A stretch of 64,000 bases of DNA from the NCBI RefSeq assembly GCF_001514265.1, contig NZ_KQ948992.1, positions 1 to 64,000 of the forward strand. Reading direction: 5' to 3'. A program made the translations under genes and the position numbers. This document shows, in pieces, positions 16,682 through 24,833 of the stretch (positions are counted from its first letter, which is position 1; each line of letters begins with the position of its first letter). The notes beneath the pieces are model-generated. The model made no database searches. It worked only from the letters and a program-made list of their open reading frames with translations, and was not told where the DNA came from. Origin of the DNA: Streptomyces resistomycificus (GTDB lineage Bacteria; Actinomycetota; Actinomycetes; Streptomycetales; Streptomycetaceae).

Positions 16682-18421
16682 GTGGATGCACTGAAGGATC
16701 GGGACCCGGCGCACATAGGCGCGTACACGCTGCTCGCACGGCTCGGGGCGGGTGGGATGGGGCAGGTCTACCTCGCTCGGTCGCCCGGTGGGCGGCTGGT
16801 CGCGATCAAGGTGATCCGGGACGAGATCACCGACCATCCGGAGGCGCTGGCGCGGTTCCGGCGGGAGGTGGAGACGGTTCGGGCGGTGCGGAGTGCGTAC
16901 ACCGCGAACCTGATCGACGCCTCGTTGGAAGCGGCGCCGTACTGGCTGGCGACGGAGTTCGTGTCGGGGCCGACGTTGAGTCAGGCGGTGGGGGAGCGGG
17001 GGGCGTTGCCGCCCCAGGCGTGCCGTGGGGTGTTCGCCGCGTTGGCCGAGGGGCTGGCCGCGGTGCACGCGCACGGTGTCACACACCGGGACCTCAAGCC
17101 GCAGAACGTGATCCTCGCCGCGCAGGGGCCGCAGCTCATCGACTTCGGGATCGCGCGGGGCGCGGGCCAGACCGCGCTCACAGAGGCCGGGTTCGCGCCC
17201 GGCACACCCGGATACACCGCGCCCGAGGTGCTGCTGCGCAACGAGGTCGGACCGGCGGCGGACGTCTTCGCGCTGGGGGCGACGCTCGCGTACGCGGCGA
17301 CAGGCCGGCCGCCCTTCGGCATGGGCGAGGCGGCGGGGGTGAGTTATCGGGCCGTCCACGAGCCCGTCGACGTCCTCGGCGTGGAGCCGGGGCTGGCGGC
17401 GCTCATCGAGGCGTGCGTGGCGAAGGACCCGTCGGCGCGGCCGGGGCTCGGTGAGGTGATCGCCCGGTGCGGGGTGCGGGCGGCGCTCGTGGAGGATCCG
17501 TTCTACGCCGGGCTCGCCCAGTTGGCGGAGGCGGTGCCGCAGACGCCGGCGGCTGGGCGGGCGGGGGCGGTGCCGCAGACGCCGACCGTCGCGTCGGTCG
17601 CCGGGCCGGCGATGCCTCCCGCGTACGCACCGGTGAGCCCGCACGACTTGCCGACGGCCGGGGCGGCGTACGGCTATACGCCCACGGAGCTGAGCCGGCC
17701 GACGCAGGCCGGCCGCCGCCGAGGCGTGCTGTGGCTCGCGGTGGGGGCCGTGGTGGTCGCCGTGGGGGCGGGGACGGCGTTCATGTTGTTGACGCCGGAC
17801 GACAAGAAGGACGAGGGCTCGAAGGCGGGGGGCGGTGCAGCTGCGTCTCCGTCCGCCTCGAAGGCGGTCAAGTCACCGGCGGCGTCGGCGGAGGGCGCGC
17901 CCGCGTACGCAGGGGACAAGATCGACCGTGTGCTGTGGAGCTCGGCCACCGGTGAATGCCAGTTGCCCCCTGAGGAGCGGGCGGTCGAGGGTTTCATGGG
18001 GTCCATCAGCGATCCCGATGCCCCCAGTGAGACCTCGCAGACCCACTCCTTCGGCAACAAGGTTCAGGTCGGATTCCGTGCCGGCGGCACGACCGGGGCC
18101 AAGGAGCCGTACTACGTGACCGTCAGCGTGAAGCCCCCGCACGACATCGACCCGGACACCGGAAAGCCCATCGAGGGGATCCTGAGCGACAACGCGAACA
18201 TCGGTTACCTGAGCAAGCCCGTCGACATCCACAGCGGCAGCGATCCGACGAGCTGGAAGTACGTCACCTACCCGGACGACTTCCACTCCTGGATCAAGGG
18301 CAAGCCGCAGCCCTCCATCCCGCTCACCAACGACCCCGGTGACTGGACCGTGGAGTTCCACCACATCCGCACGCCCGACGACTACACCAGCATCATGTGT
18401 GACGGCTTCACGGTGAAATGA
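16682..18421 (+). CDS. Transmembrane Ser/Thr protein kinase (PknB-like)
   Basis: This 579-residue Hanks-type kinase has the Gly-loop GAGGMGQVY, catalytic Lys in VAIKVI, HRDLKPQN, DFG and the activation segment GTPGYTAPE. The kinase domain covers about residues 8-270. A Pro/Ala-rich juxtamembrane linker and one helix (GVLWLAVGAVVVAVGAG, about 343-360) follow. An extracellular domain of about 200 residues has no PASTA repeats and I do not recognise it. The GTG at 16682 begins the conserved protein; upstream in-frame starts lie inside the protease gene. Confidence 0.93.
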   Translation: MDALKDRDPAHIGAYTLLARLGAGGMGQVYLARSPGGRLVAIKVIRDEITDHPEALARFRREVETVRAVRSAYTANLIDASLEAAPYWLATEFVSGPTLSQAVGERGALPPQACRGVFAALAEGLAAVHAHGVTHRDLKPQNVILAAQGPQLIDFGIARGAGQTALTEAGFAPGTPGYTAPEVLLRNEVGPAADVFALGATLAYAATGRPPFGMGEAAGVSYRAVHEPVDVLGVEPGLAALIEACVAKDPSARPGLGEVIARCGVRAALVEDPFYAGLAQLAEAVPQTPAAGRAGAVPQTPTVASVAGPAMPPAYAPVSPHDLPTAGAAYGYTPTELSRPTQAGRRRGVLWLAVGAVVVAVGAGTAFMLLTPDDKKDEGSKAGGGAAASPSASKAVKSPAASAEGAPAYAGDKIDRVLWSSATGECQLPPEERAVEGFMGSISDPDAPSETSQTHSFGNKVQVGFRAGGTTGAKEPYYVTVSVKPPHDIDPDTGKPIEGILSDNANIGYLSKPVDIHSGSDPTSWKYVTYPDDFHSWIKGKPQPSIPLTNDPGDWTVEFHHIRTPDDYTSIMCDGFTVK

Positions 18422-18477
18422 CGCCACTCTCACCTGAAATAACCTTGAACAGCGGCGATATGGGGGAGGGTTGAGCC

Positions 18478-19479
18478 GTGCGCAAAGTCTGGGTGATCGG
18501 TGGTGTCTCTGTAGGGCTCGGCCTGAGCTTCGTGATGCTGCTCGTGGTCGGTGTGTATGTCGTGGCCGGGAACCTCGTCAACGGGGTGAGCGGGGGGACC
18601 AAGGCGTTGGCCAAGGGGTCGGTGCCCGCTGCCTATCAGACCCTCGTCCAGAAGTGGGGCAACCTCTGCTCCGCCATCAACCCGGCACTGCTCGCCGCCC
18701 AGCTGTACCAGGAGAGCGGCTGGAATCCGGACGTGACCAGCCACGCCGACGCGCGCGGCATCGCCCAGTTCATCCCCAGTACCTGGGCCACGCACGGAAT
18801 CGACGGCGACGGCGACGGCGACCGTGACATCTGGGACCCGAATGACGCGATTCCATCGGCCGCGTCCTACGACTGCGAGCTCGCGAAGTACGTCAAGGAC
18901 GTACCCGGCGACACCACGAACAACATGCTGGCCGCCTACAACGCGGGTGCCTACCGCGTCATAAAGGCAGGTGGGGTTCCGGCCATCAGCGAGACGCAGA
19001 ACTACGTCAAGAGGATCCGCTCCCTGGAGGACAGCTTCGCCGCTCCCGTCACCCGGGTCGAGCCGTCGAAGCAGGCCGCCGGGGCCATCTACTACGCGCA
19101 GAAGAAGCTGGGGACGCCCTATCTGTGGGGTGGGACCGGTACCGCTGAGCAGGGCGGACGGTTCGACTGCTCGGGGTTGACCCAGGCCGCGTACGAGACC
19201 GTCGGGATCACGCTGCCGCGGGTCGCCAACGATCAGTACAACGCGGGGCCGCACCCGGACAGGGACGAACTGCTGCCGGGTGACCTGGTGTTCTTCTCGG
19301 ACGACCTCACCAACTCGCGGGCCATCCGGCATGTGGGTATTTATGTCGGTGGCGGGTACATGATCGACGCACCGAGAACAGGTGCTGTGATCCGGTTCGA
19401 CCCGATCGACACCCCCGACTACTTCGGAGCCACCCGGGTTACCGAAGATGGCGCGAAAGCGCTCCCCACGACGGTGTAA
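18478..19479 (+). CDS. Lytic transglycosylase (SLT) fused to NlpC/P60 peptidase
   Basis: This 333-residue membrane-anchored cell-wall enzyme has an N-terminal helix (residues 4-30). A transglycosylase domain (about 48-180) has the catalytic Glu in QESGWNP plus GIAQFIPSTW and AYNAG. An NlpC/P60 domain (about 195-320) has Cys in FDCSGL and His in IRHVGIYVG. It should cut both glycan and peptide. The same pairing occurs in TcpG/VirB1-type hydrolases of Gram-positive type IV systems, so it may serve the translocon operon 7 kb away. That link is inference. The start is GTG. Confidence 0.93.
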   Translation: MRKVWVIGGVSVGLGLSFVMLLVVGVYVVAGNLVNGVSGGTKALAKGSVPAAYQTLVQKWGNLCSAINPALLAAQLYQESGWNPDVTSHADARGIAQFIPSTWATHGIDGDGDGDRDIWDPNDAIPSAASYDCELAKYVKDVPGDTTNNMLAAYNAGAYRVIKAGGVPAISETQNYVKRIRSLEDSFAAPVTRVEPSKQAAGAIYYAQKKLGTPYLWGGTGTAEQGGRFDCSGLTQAAYETVGITLPRVANDQYNAGPHPDRDELLPGDLVFFSDDLTNSRAIRHVGIYVGGGYMIDAPRTGAVIRFDPIDTPDYFGATRVTEDGAKALPTTV

Positions 19480-19715
19480 ACCGAGCGTGAACCCACCCCC
19501 TGAGCTGCGGCGATGAGTCTCTCTTCGGTAACGTCTGAGTGATCATTCGGTGGAGTGTGGAACGTATCAACGGGAGCCGTGCGTTCCTGATGACGTAGCC
19601 GAGCGGACGGTGACGTCACAGTCGACGTGAGCGGGTCTACACACCACGGGGGTGGGTAACAGTGGCGCGCGCAAGGTGGGCGCGCCGGGAGAGACGACGA
19701 AGGGGCCCGTGCGCC

Positions 19716-20423
19716 ATGGCTGGACTCGCAGAATCCGGGTCGAACCCTGACGTCGATCTGCTGTACGACATCAACGGCCTCGCCAAGGACGCCCCGGCCT
19801 GGTTCGACCGGGTCATGGAGTACGTCGGCGAGTACGGACTGCTGCTCGCCATGGTGCTGCTCGTGCTGTGGTGCTGGTGGTCCGTGCGGCGGCGGGGCGA
19901 GGAGGACGCCGCCTCGTCGGTGGCCGCGCTCGCGTGGGCGCCGCTGGCCGCCGGGGTCGCCGTGCTGGTGAACGTGCCGATACGAGGCTTCGTGGAGCGG
20001 CCACGGCCCTTCCTCACCCATGACGGGCTGGACGTCCTCGTCTCCGGCAAGACCGACTACTCCTTCGTGAGCGACCACGCCACCATCACCATGGCGATGG
20101 CGGTCGGGCTCTTCGTCGCCAACCGCAGGTTCGGGCTCTTCGGGCTCGGGCTCGCGCTGCTCGAAGGGTTCTGCCGGATCTACATGGGCGTGCACTACCC
20201 GACGGACGTGGTGGGCGGGTTCGCGCTCGGCACGGCTGTCGCGCTGCTGCTCTCGCCGGTGGCCATGGCTCTGCTGACGCCGGTGGCCAAGGCGATCGAG
20301 CGGTCGCCGCGGGCCGGCCTGCTGATCCGGGCGCGCGGACGGTCGTACGACGGGCGGGACGCGATGATCCCGGGGGCCCGGCGTGAGGCCGCCGGAGCCG
20401 AGGAGCGGGATCTCGCCGCGTAG
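19716..20423 (+). CDS. PAP2-family membrane phosphatase (BcrC-like)
   Basis: This 235-residue protein has about five or six membrane helices and the three phosphatase motifs in variant form: FVERPRP, SDHAT and RIYMGVHYPTDVVGG. Members of this group dephosphorylate undecaprenyl pyrophosphate or lipid phosphates at the outer face of the membrane. The ATG at 19716 (MAGLAESGSNPD) is favoured; an in-frame GTG at 19662 would add a very basic 18-residue extension. The gene begins 236 bp after the NlpC/P60 gene. No gene is seen in that gap. Confidence 0.9.
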   Translation: MAGLAESGSNPDVDLLYDINGLAKDAPAWFDRVMEYVGEYGLLLAMVLLVLWCWWSVRRRGEEDAASSVAALAWAPLAAGVAVLVNVPIRGFVERPRPFLTHDGLDVLVSGKTDYSFVSDHATITMAMAVGLFVANRRFGLFGLGLALLEGFCRIYMGVHYPTDVVGGFALGTAVALLLSPVAMALLTPVAKAIERSPRAGLLIRARGRSYDGRDAMIPGARREAAGAEERDLAA

Positions 20424-20444
20424 GGGCGCCGGACGCTCCGGACG

Positions 20445-21998
20445 CTAGAGGGCCTGGGGGTACGTGAAGAAGCGGTTCGGGTCGTACTGCTTCTTCAGCT
20501 TCGCCAGCCGGGTCGCCGCGTCGCCGTAGTACGCCTTGCGCCAGTCCTTCAGGGTCGGGTCCGTGTAGTTCTGGTAGGCCGCGCCCGAGGCGTACGGCCT
20601 CATCGCCGTGTGGGCCGTGGTCAGCCAGGACTGGGCGGCGCTTCCGCTCGTGCCGGCCCGCCAGGACGCGATGTACTGCGCCAGCATCCGGGAGCGGCGG
20701 TGGACGAACGCCGTCGCCGTGGGGGAGACGCGGTTGACGGCGCCGCCGAGCGCCGTGAACGCGATGCTGCCCGAGCCGCCGCGGACCGACTTCAGCTGCT
20801 TGAGGAGGGTCTGGATCGCGGCAGGGGACAGGGACTTGTCGAAGAAGTCGGACTTCGCCGTGTAGGTCTCGCGACCCAGTGCGCCCTGCGGGGAGCGGCC
20901 GGGCGTCGAGCCGGGCAGGTGGCACTGGGCGTCCGCGGTGAACGACGAGCAGCCGGCGTAGATCTCCATCGCCTCCTCGTAGCCCCGGCGGCGCAGGGAG
21001 ACGCTGCCCGCGGAGGCGCCCACCCTGTCCGCCAGGCGGTCGACCGCGTTCTGGAGTTCGCCGTACGTGCCGAGGGAGAACACGGAGACCGAGACGGTGG
21101 CGCGGCCGCCGGACGTGCCGGCCAGGTGCAGCGACGACCAGATCTCGTCCGGCTGGCCCGGTCCCCACTCCTGCCACGCCCGGACGACCGCCGCGGCCTT
21201 CGACCACGGCCAGGACAGGTTCGCCGTCACCGCCTGCGGGGCCCGGTGGGTCTTGAAGTGCAGTTCCGTCACCACGCCGAAGTTGCCGTTGCCCGCGCCG
21301 CGCAGGGCCCAGAACAGGTCCTTGTGGTCGGTGGCGTTCGCGGTGAGCTGCTTGCCGTCCGCGGTGATCAGGGTGGCCTGGGTGAGGCTGTCGCAGGTGA
21401 GGCCGTAGGCGCGGGAGACGACTCCGTGGCCGCCGCCGAGGGTGAGGCCGGAGACGCCGACGGTCGGACAGGAGCCCGCGGGGATGGTCACGCCCTTGGC
21501 GGCGAGCGCGCGGTAGACGTCGATCAGCTTGGCGCCGGCGCCGACCACGGCCGTGTTGCCGCTCGCCCGTACCCGGTTGAGCTTCGAGACGTCGATGATC
21601 AGGCGGCCGTTGCCGGAGGACCAGCCGGCGTAGGAGTGGCCGCCGTTGCGGATCGCGACGTGCAGGGTGTGGGCCCGGGCGTAGGAGAGGGCGGTACGGA
21701 TGTCGTCCGTGTTCGCCACGTACGCCACCGCCGCCGGCTTGAGGGAGTCGAAGCGGGTGTTGTAGAGCTGGCGGGCGGCGGGCCAGGCGGCGTCGCCGGG
21801 GCGGACAAGCGGACCGTCCAGAGAGCGGGCGAGGGCGGACCAGTCGGCGGGAGCGGTGGCGCCCGCCGTCCTGAACGCGGGGCGGGACGTCGCCGGGGTG
21901 CCGTCGGCCCTGCCTCCGGATCCGTCGGCCTTGCATGCCGTGGCCGCCGCGGCCGTGAGGGTGGCCGCGCCGGCGGCGAGGAGGGTACGCCGTTCCAT
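20445..21998 (-). CDS. Secreted FAD-linked oxidase (berberine-bridge type)
   Basis: This 517-residue oxidase begins ERRTLLAAG, a twin-arginine-like signal, with a possible lipobox TAAAATAC. The FAD domain carries RNGGHSYAG, whose His is the usual covalent FAD site. GSCPTVGVSG follows, whose Cys sits where a second covalent bond forms in bicovalent members. The C-terminal BBE segment ends PNRFFTYPQAL. Relatives oxidise sugars or phenolic and alkaloid substrates; the substrate here is unknown. It converges on the PAP2 gene with a 21-bp gap. Confidence 0.92.
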   Translation of the reverse strand: MERRTLLAAGAATLTAAAATACKADGSGGRADGTPATSRPAFRTAGATAPADWSALARSLDGPLVRPGDAAWPAARQLYNTRFDSLKPAAVAYVANTDDIRTALSYARAHTLHVAIRNGGHSYAGWSSGNGRLIIDVSKLNRVRASGNTAVVGAGAKLIDVYRALAAKGVTIPAGSCPTVGVSGLTLGGGHGVVSRAYGLTCDSLTQATLITADGKQLTANATDHKDLFWALRGAGNGNFGVVTELHFKTHRAPQAVTANLSWPWSKAAAVVRAWQEWGPGQPDEIWSSLHLAGTSGGRATVSVSVFSLGTYGELQNAVDRLADRVGASAGSVSLRRRGYEEAMEIYAGCSSFTADAQCHLPGSTPGRSPQGALGRETYTAKSDFFDKSLSPAAIQTLLKQLKSVRGGSGSIAFTALGGAVNRVSPTATAFVHRRSRMLAQYIASWRAGTSGSAAQSWLTTAHTAMRPYASGAAYQNYTDPTLKDWRKAYYGDAATRLAKLKKQYDPNRFFTYPQAL

Positions 21999-22061
21999 GT
22001 CCGTGCCTCTGTCTTTCGTCGGGCCTTCGTGGAACGAGACGGGGGTTCGGGAGCGAGGGTT

Positions 22062-22102
22062 CCATGGTGCGGGGCGATGAAGCGGGCCCATGGTGCGGGG
22101 CG
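22062..22102. repeat. 15-bp direct repeat upstream of the oxidase gene
   Basis: CCATGGTGCGGGGCG occurs at 22062-22076 and again at 22088-22102, with starts 26 bp apart. The copies lie 64-104 bp upstream of the oxidase ATG, where a regulator could bind in register. Confidence 0.5.
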
Positions 22103-22158
22103 CTGACGTGGGGGGCCGGCCCCGGCGGAGACGCGGCCCAGACGCGGCCCCTTTTCGC

Positions 22159-22329
22159 TCAGTCGGTCAGATGGCCCTCCGCGTCCGTGCGGGCCAGGCT
22201 TCTCGCCCGGCGGGCCGGGCCGCGCCAGCCGCAGGAGCAGCGGGCTGTGCAGAAGCGGCCTTGTTCGACGGTCGTCGTCTGGTGAGTCGATCGGTCGGGG
22301 GGTGGGGGAACCCTGTCCTGCTGCGCCAC
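22159..22329 (-). CDS. Small Cys-containing hypothetical protein
   Basis: This 56-residue reading frame has three cysteines in the pattern CTARCSCGW, followed by a basic stretch GPARRARSLARTDAEGHL. This looks like a small zinc-binding protein conserved in streptomycetes, though I cannot assign a family. It starts with GTG at 22329 and has only a weak ribosome-binding site. It lies alone between the oxidase and the divergent lipoprotein gene. Confidence 0.5.
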   Translation of the reverse strand: MAQQDRVPPPPDRSTHQTTTVEQGRFCTARCSCGWRGPARRARSLARTDAEGHLTD

Positions 22330-22449
22330 GCCGACAACGTTACCGAGGTCGGGTGAAGGCTGGGTATGCGCGTGACGACGCCACCTACTCGTCGTTAACC
22401 GGAACGACACGGGGCCCGTGACGGACCTACCGGCTGGGGGTAGACGGCG

Positions 22450-23301
22450 ATGGCGGAGTGGCGGCGCAGGCGGGCGGGCCGGGCGGGTGGTGCGGTCGTC
22501 GTGGCGGGAGTCCTGACCGGGGTGTGCTTCGGCACCGCGGGGTGTTCCGGGAGCGGGGCCGCGGCCGACGGGGACGGCCGGGGCGGGGATCCGGTCGAGA
22601 TCCTTTACCGGGCCGCCGACACCCTGGTCGACGCCCGGAGTTCGAAGGCCCGTACGTCCATGCAGATGGCCACCGGCGGCACCCGGGTGACCATCCGGGG
22701 CGAGGGCGTGTACGACTACCGGCGTCAGGTGGGGCGGCTGAAGGTGATGCTGCCGCAGGATCCGGCGGGGTCGAGTGAGCACCGGCCGATCACCGAACTG
22801 CTCGCGCCGGGCGCCCTGTTCATGAAGAACCGGGGAGCCGGGGTGCCCGCCGACAAGTGGGTCCGGGTCGACACCGCCACCCTCACCGACGGGAACCTGG
22901 TGACCGGCGGTGCCACCGACCCGTTCGCCGCCGCCGAGGTGCTGCGCGGGACGCGGACGGCGACGTACGTGGGGAGGACCGAGGTCGCGGGGGCCGCCGT
23001 ACGGCACTACCGCGGGACCGCGGACCTGGGGCGGGCGGCCCGGGACGCGTCCGCCGGGAACAGGGGGCCGCTCGCCGCCGCGGCGAAAGGGTTCGCCACG
23101 GCCCGCGTGCCGTTCGACGTCTACCTCGACGACGAGGGCCGCATCCGCAAGGTCCGGCACCGGTTCAGCTTCGTCAACGGGCAGCAGGAGGGGGCCGTGG
23201 CGGTCGCCTCCACCACGCTGCTGTACGACTTCGGAGTGCCCGCGGACGTACGGTTGCCGGCCGCCGGAGACATCTACGCGGGCCGGATCGCCGAGGAGTG
23301 A
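22450..23301 (+). CDS. Putative lipoprotein, LppX/LprG-like
   Basis: This 283-residue protein has a signal peptide with a lipobox (FGTAGC, Cys at about residue 31) and a Gly/Asp-rich spacer. A beta-rich domain follows in which DKWVRVD, VGRTEVAGAAVRHYRGT and PFDVYLDDEGRIRKV match the LolA/LppX-like pattern of surface lipid-binding lipoproteins. I infer a role in carrying lipids or sensing the envelope. It stands alone as a transcription unit. Confidence 0.8.
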   Translation: MAEWRRRRAGRAGGAVVVAGVLTGVCFGTAGCSGSGAAADGDGRGGDPVEILYRAADTLVDARSSKARTSMQMATGGTRVTIRGEGVYDYRRQVGRLKVMLPQDPAGSSEHRPITELLAPGALFMKNRGAGVPADKWVRVDTATLTDGNLVTGGATDPFAAAEVLRGTRTATYVGRTEVAGAAVRHYRGTADLGRAARDASAGNRGPLAAAAKGFATARVPFDVYLDDEGRIRKVRHRFSFVNGQQEGAVAVASTTLLYDFGVPADVRLPAAGDIYAGRIAEE

Positions 23302-23420
23302 GGGCCGTGCGGGCCCCGGGTGCGGACCCGTGACGGGCGTCAAGAACTAGCCCGTCCGTGCCATGCGCGGTGTGTAGCCGCTGCCTACTCTAGGAAGTCG
23401 GTGACGGCAGAGAAGAGGTG

Positions 23421-23600
23421 ATGCGCGTGGCTCCGGTCGGCGGTACGGCAGTTCAGGACCACGTGGCCCTCGCCGAGATCGAGCTGTGCGGAGAGCTGAT
23501 CATCGCGGCCTCGGCTGCCGACGAGGACCGGCTCAGCCAGGAGAGCATCGACGAGGTCCTGAAAGTGGCCGAAGAACGCGCGGACGCCTCCGGCTACTGA
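23421..23600 (+). CDS. Small conserved acidic protein
   Basis: This 59-residue protein runs from RVAPVGGTAVQDHVALAEIE to the charged tail ERADASGY. It is predicted to be mostly helical (ESIDEVLKVAEERAD). It has good codon bias and a GAGG-type site (GAAGAGG) just upstream. An alternative GTG start is one codon earlier. Its function is unknown; it ends 33 bp from the convergent csoR gene. Confidence 0.65.
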   Translation: MRVAPVGGTAVQDHVALAEIELCGELIIAASAADEDRLSQESIDEVLKVAEERADASGY

Positions 23601-23633
23601 GCCGGGGGCGGTCCCGTTCCCGGCCGCCGCGGG

Positions 23634-23993
23634 TCACGTCCGCAGCAGGCGGCCGATCGCCTTCGTCGCCTCCTCCACCTTCGCGTCGATCTCGGCGCCG
23701 CCCTTGACGGCCGCGTCGGCGACGCAGTGGCGCAGGTGCTCCTCCAGGAGTTGCAGGGCGAAGGACTGCAGGGCCTTGGTGGAGGCCGACACCTGCGTGA
23801 GTATGTCGATGCAGTAGGTGTCCTCGTCGACCATCCGCTGCAGGCCCCGGATCTGGCCCTCGATGCGGCGCAGGCGCTTGAGGTGTTCGTCCTTCTGCTT
23901 GTGGTAGCCGTGCACGCCGCGGTCGTGATCCGTCACGACGTCCGGCGACGCGTCGGGGGAGGGCGCTTGAGCGCCGGCCGGTGTGGTCGTCAT
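23634..23993 (-). CDS. csoR: CsoR-family copper-sensing repressor
   Basis: This 119-residue all-helical regulator carries the Cu(I)-binding Cys-His-Cys set: Cys in EDTYCIDIL, and His and Cys in EHLRHCV. The DNA-facing segment LKRLRRIEGQIRGLQRM is typical. The N-terminal 35 residues are a variable tail. The ATG at 23993 has GGAGG 8 bases upstream. Copper binding should release it from the operator at 24032-24052, giving autoregulation. The homologue in S. coelicolor/S. lividans is SCO4136. No copper chaperone or pump gene is adjacent. Confidence 0.92.
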   Translation of the reverse strand: MTTTPAGAQAPSPDASPDVVTDHDRGVHGYHKQKDEHLKRLRRIEGQIRGLQRMVDEDTYCIDILTQVSASTKALQSFALQLLEEHLRHCVADAAVKGGAEIDAKVEEATKAIGRLLRT

Positions 23994-24031
23994 CGCGTCC
24001 TCCACGTCCCGGGGCACAACCCGGAGCAGAC

Positions 24032-24052
24032 ATATACCCCTACAGGGTATAT
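24032..24052. promoter_or_regulatory. CsoR operator
   Basis: ATATACCC - CTACA - GGGTATAT is an inverted repeat with perfect 8-bp arms, 39 bp upstream of the csoR start. It fits the known CsoR pattern of an A/T-flanked CCC/GGG dyad. It could also affect the divergent Pit operon beginning at 24206. Confidence 0.75.
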
Positions 24053-24205
24053 CGTACCGAACTTTGCGGGGTAGGTGGCCTGCGGACGGCCCCCGTGCCA
24101 ACCACTCTGCCCGATGGGCGACACTGGGGGACGGCCCATTAGCCGTGGCCGGATGATGCGCCTAGCATCAGCCTGACCGAAACCGATGCACCCCGAGGAC
24201 CCCTT

Positions 24206-24826
24206 GTGCGCTTTCGTCTGACCCCCAGGGAGACGAGCTTCTACGACATGTTCGCCGCGTCCGCGGACAACATCGTCACGGGCTCGAAGCTCCTCATGGA
24301 ACTGCTCGGGGCGGACACCGCCGGCCGGGCCGAGATCGCAGAGCGTATGCGGGCCGCGGAACACGCAGGTGACGACGCCACGCACGCGATCTTCCACCAG
24401 TTGAACTCCTCGTTCATCACGCCGTTCGACCGTGAGGACATCTACAACCTCGCGTCGTCGCTCGACGACATCATGGACTTCATGGAGGAGGCCGTCGACC
24501 TGGTCGTCCTCTACAACGTGGAGGAACTGCCCAAGGGCGTCGAGCAGCAGATCGAGGTGCTGGCACGGGCGGCGGAGCTGACCGCCGAGGCCATGCCCAA
24601 CCTCCGCACGATGGACAACCTCACCGAGTACTGGATCGAGGTCAACCGGCTGGAGAACCAGGCCGACCAGATCCACCGCAAGCTGCTGGCCATGCTGTTC
24701 AACGGCAAGTACGAGGCCATCGAGGTGCTGAAGCTCAAGCAGATCGTGGACGTGCTGGAGGAAGCGGCCGACGCGTTCGAGCACGTGGCGAACACGGTGG
24801 AGACCATCGCCGTCAAGGAGTCCTGA
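24206..24826 (+). CDS. DUF47 / PhoU-like phosphate transport accessory protein
   Basis: This 206-residue helical protein belongs to the DUF47 family (TIGR00153), whose genes typically precede Pit transporters. Typical segments are RETSFYDMFAASADNIV near the N-terminus and FDREDIYNLASSLDDIMDFMEE around residues 73-94. It probably gates or tunes the transporter encoded 7 bp downstream. The start is GTG. I saw no clear PHO box upstream. Confidence 0.92.
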   Translation: MRFRLTPRETSFYDMFAASADNIVTGSKLLMELLGADTAGRAEIAERMRAAEHAGDDATHAIFHQLNSSFITPFDREDIYNLASSLDDIMDFMEEAVDLVVLYNVEELPKGVEQQIEVLARAAELTAEAMPNLRTMDNLTEYWIEVNRLENQADQIHRKLLAMLFNGKYEAIEVLKLKQIVDVLEEAADAFEHVANTVETIAVKES

Positions 24827-24833
24827 GCCTTTC

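Noticed and set aside
18422..18477. ydaO-type (c-di-AMP) riboswitch before the NlpC/P60 gene
   Set aside because: Such riboswitches occur before some Streptomyces wall hydrolase genes, but the 56-bp gap is far too short to hold one.
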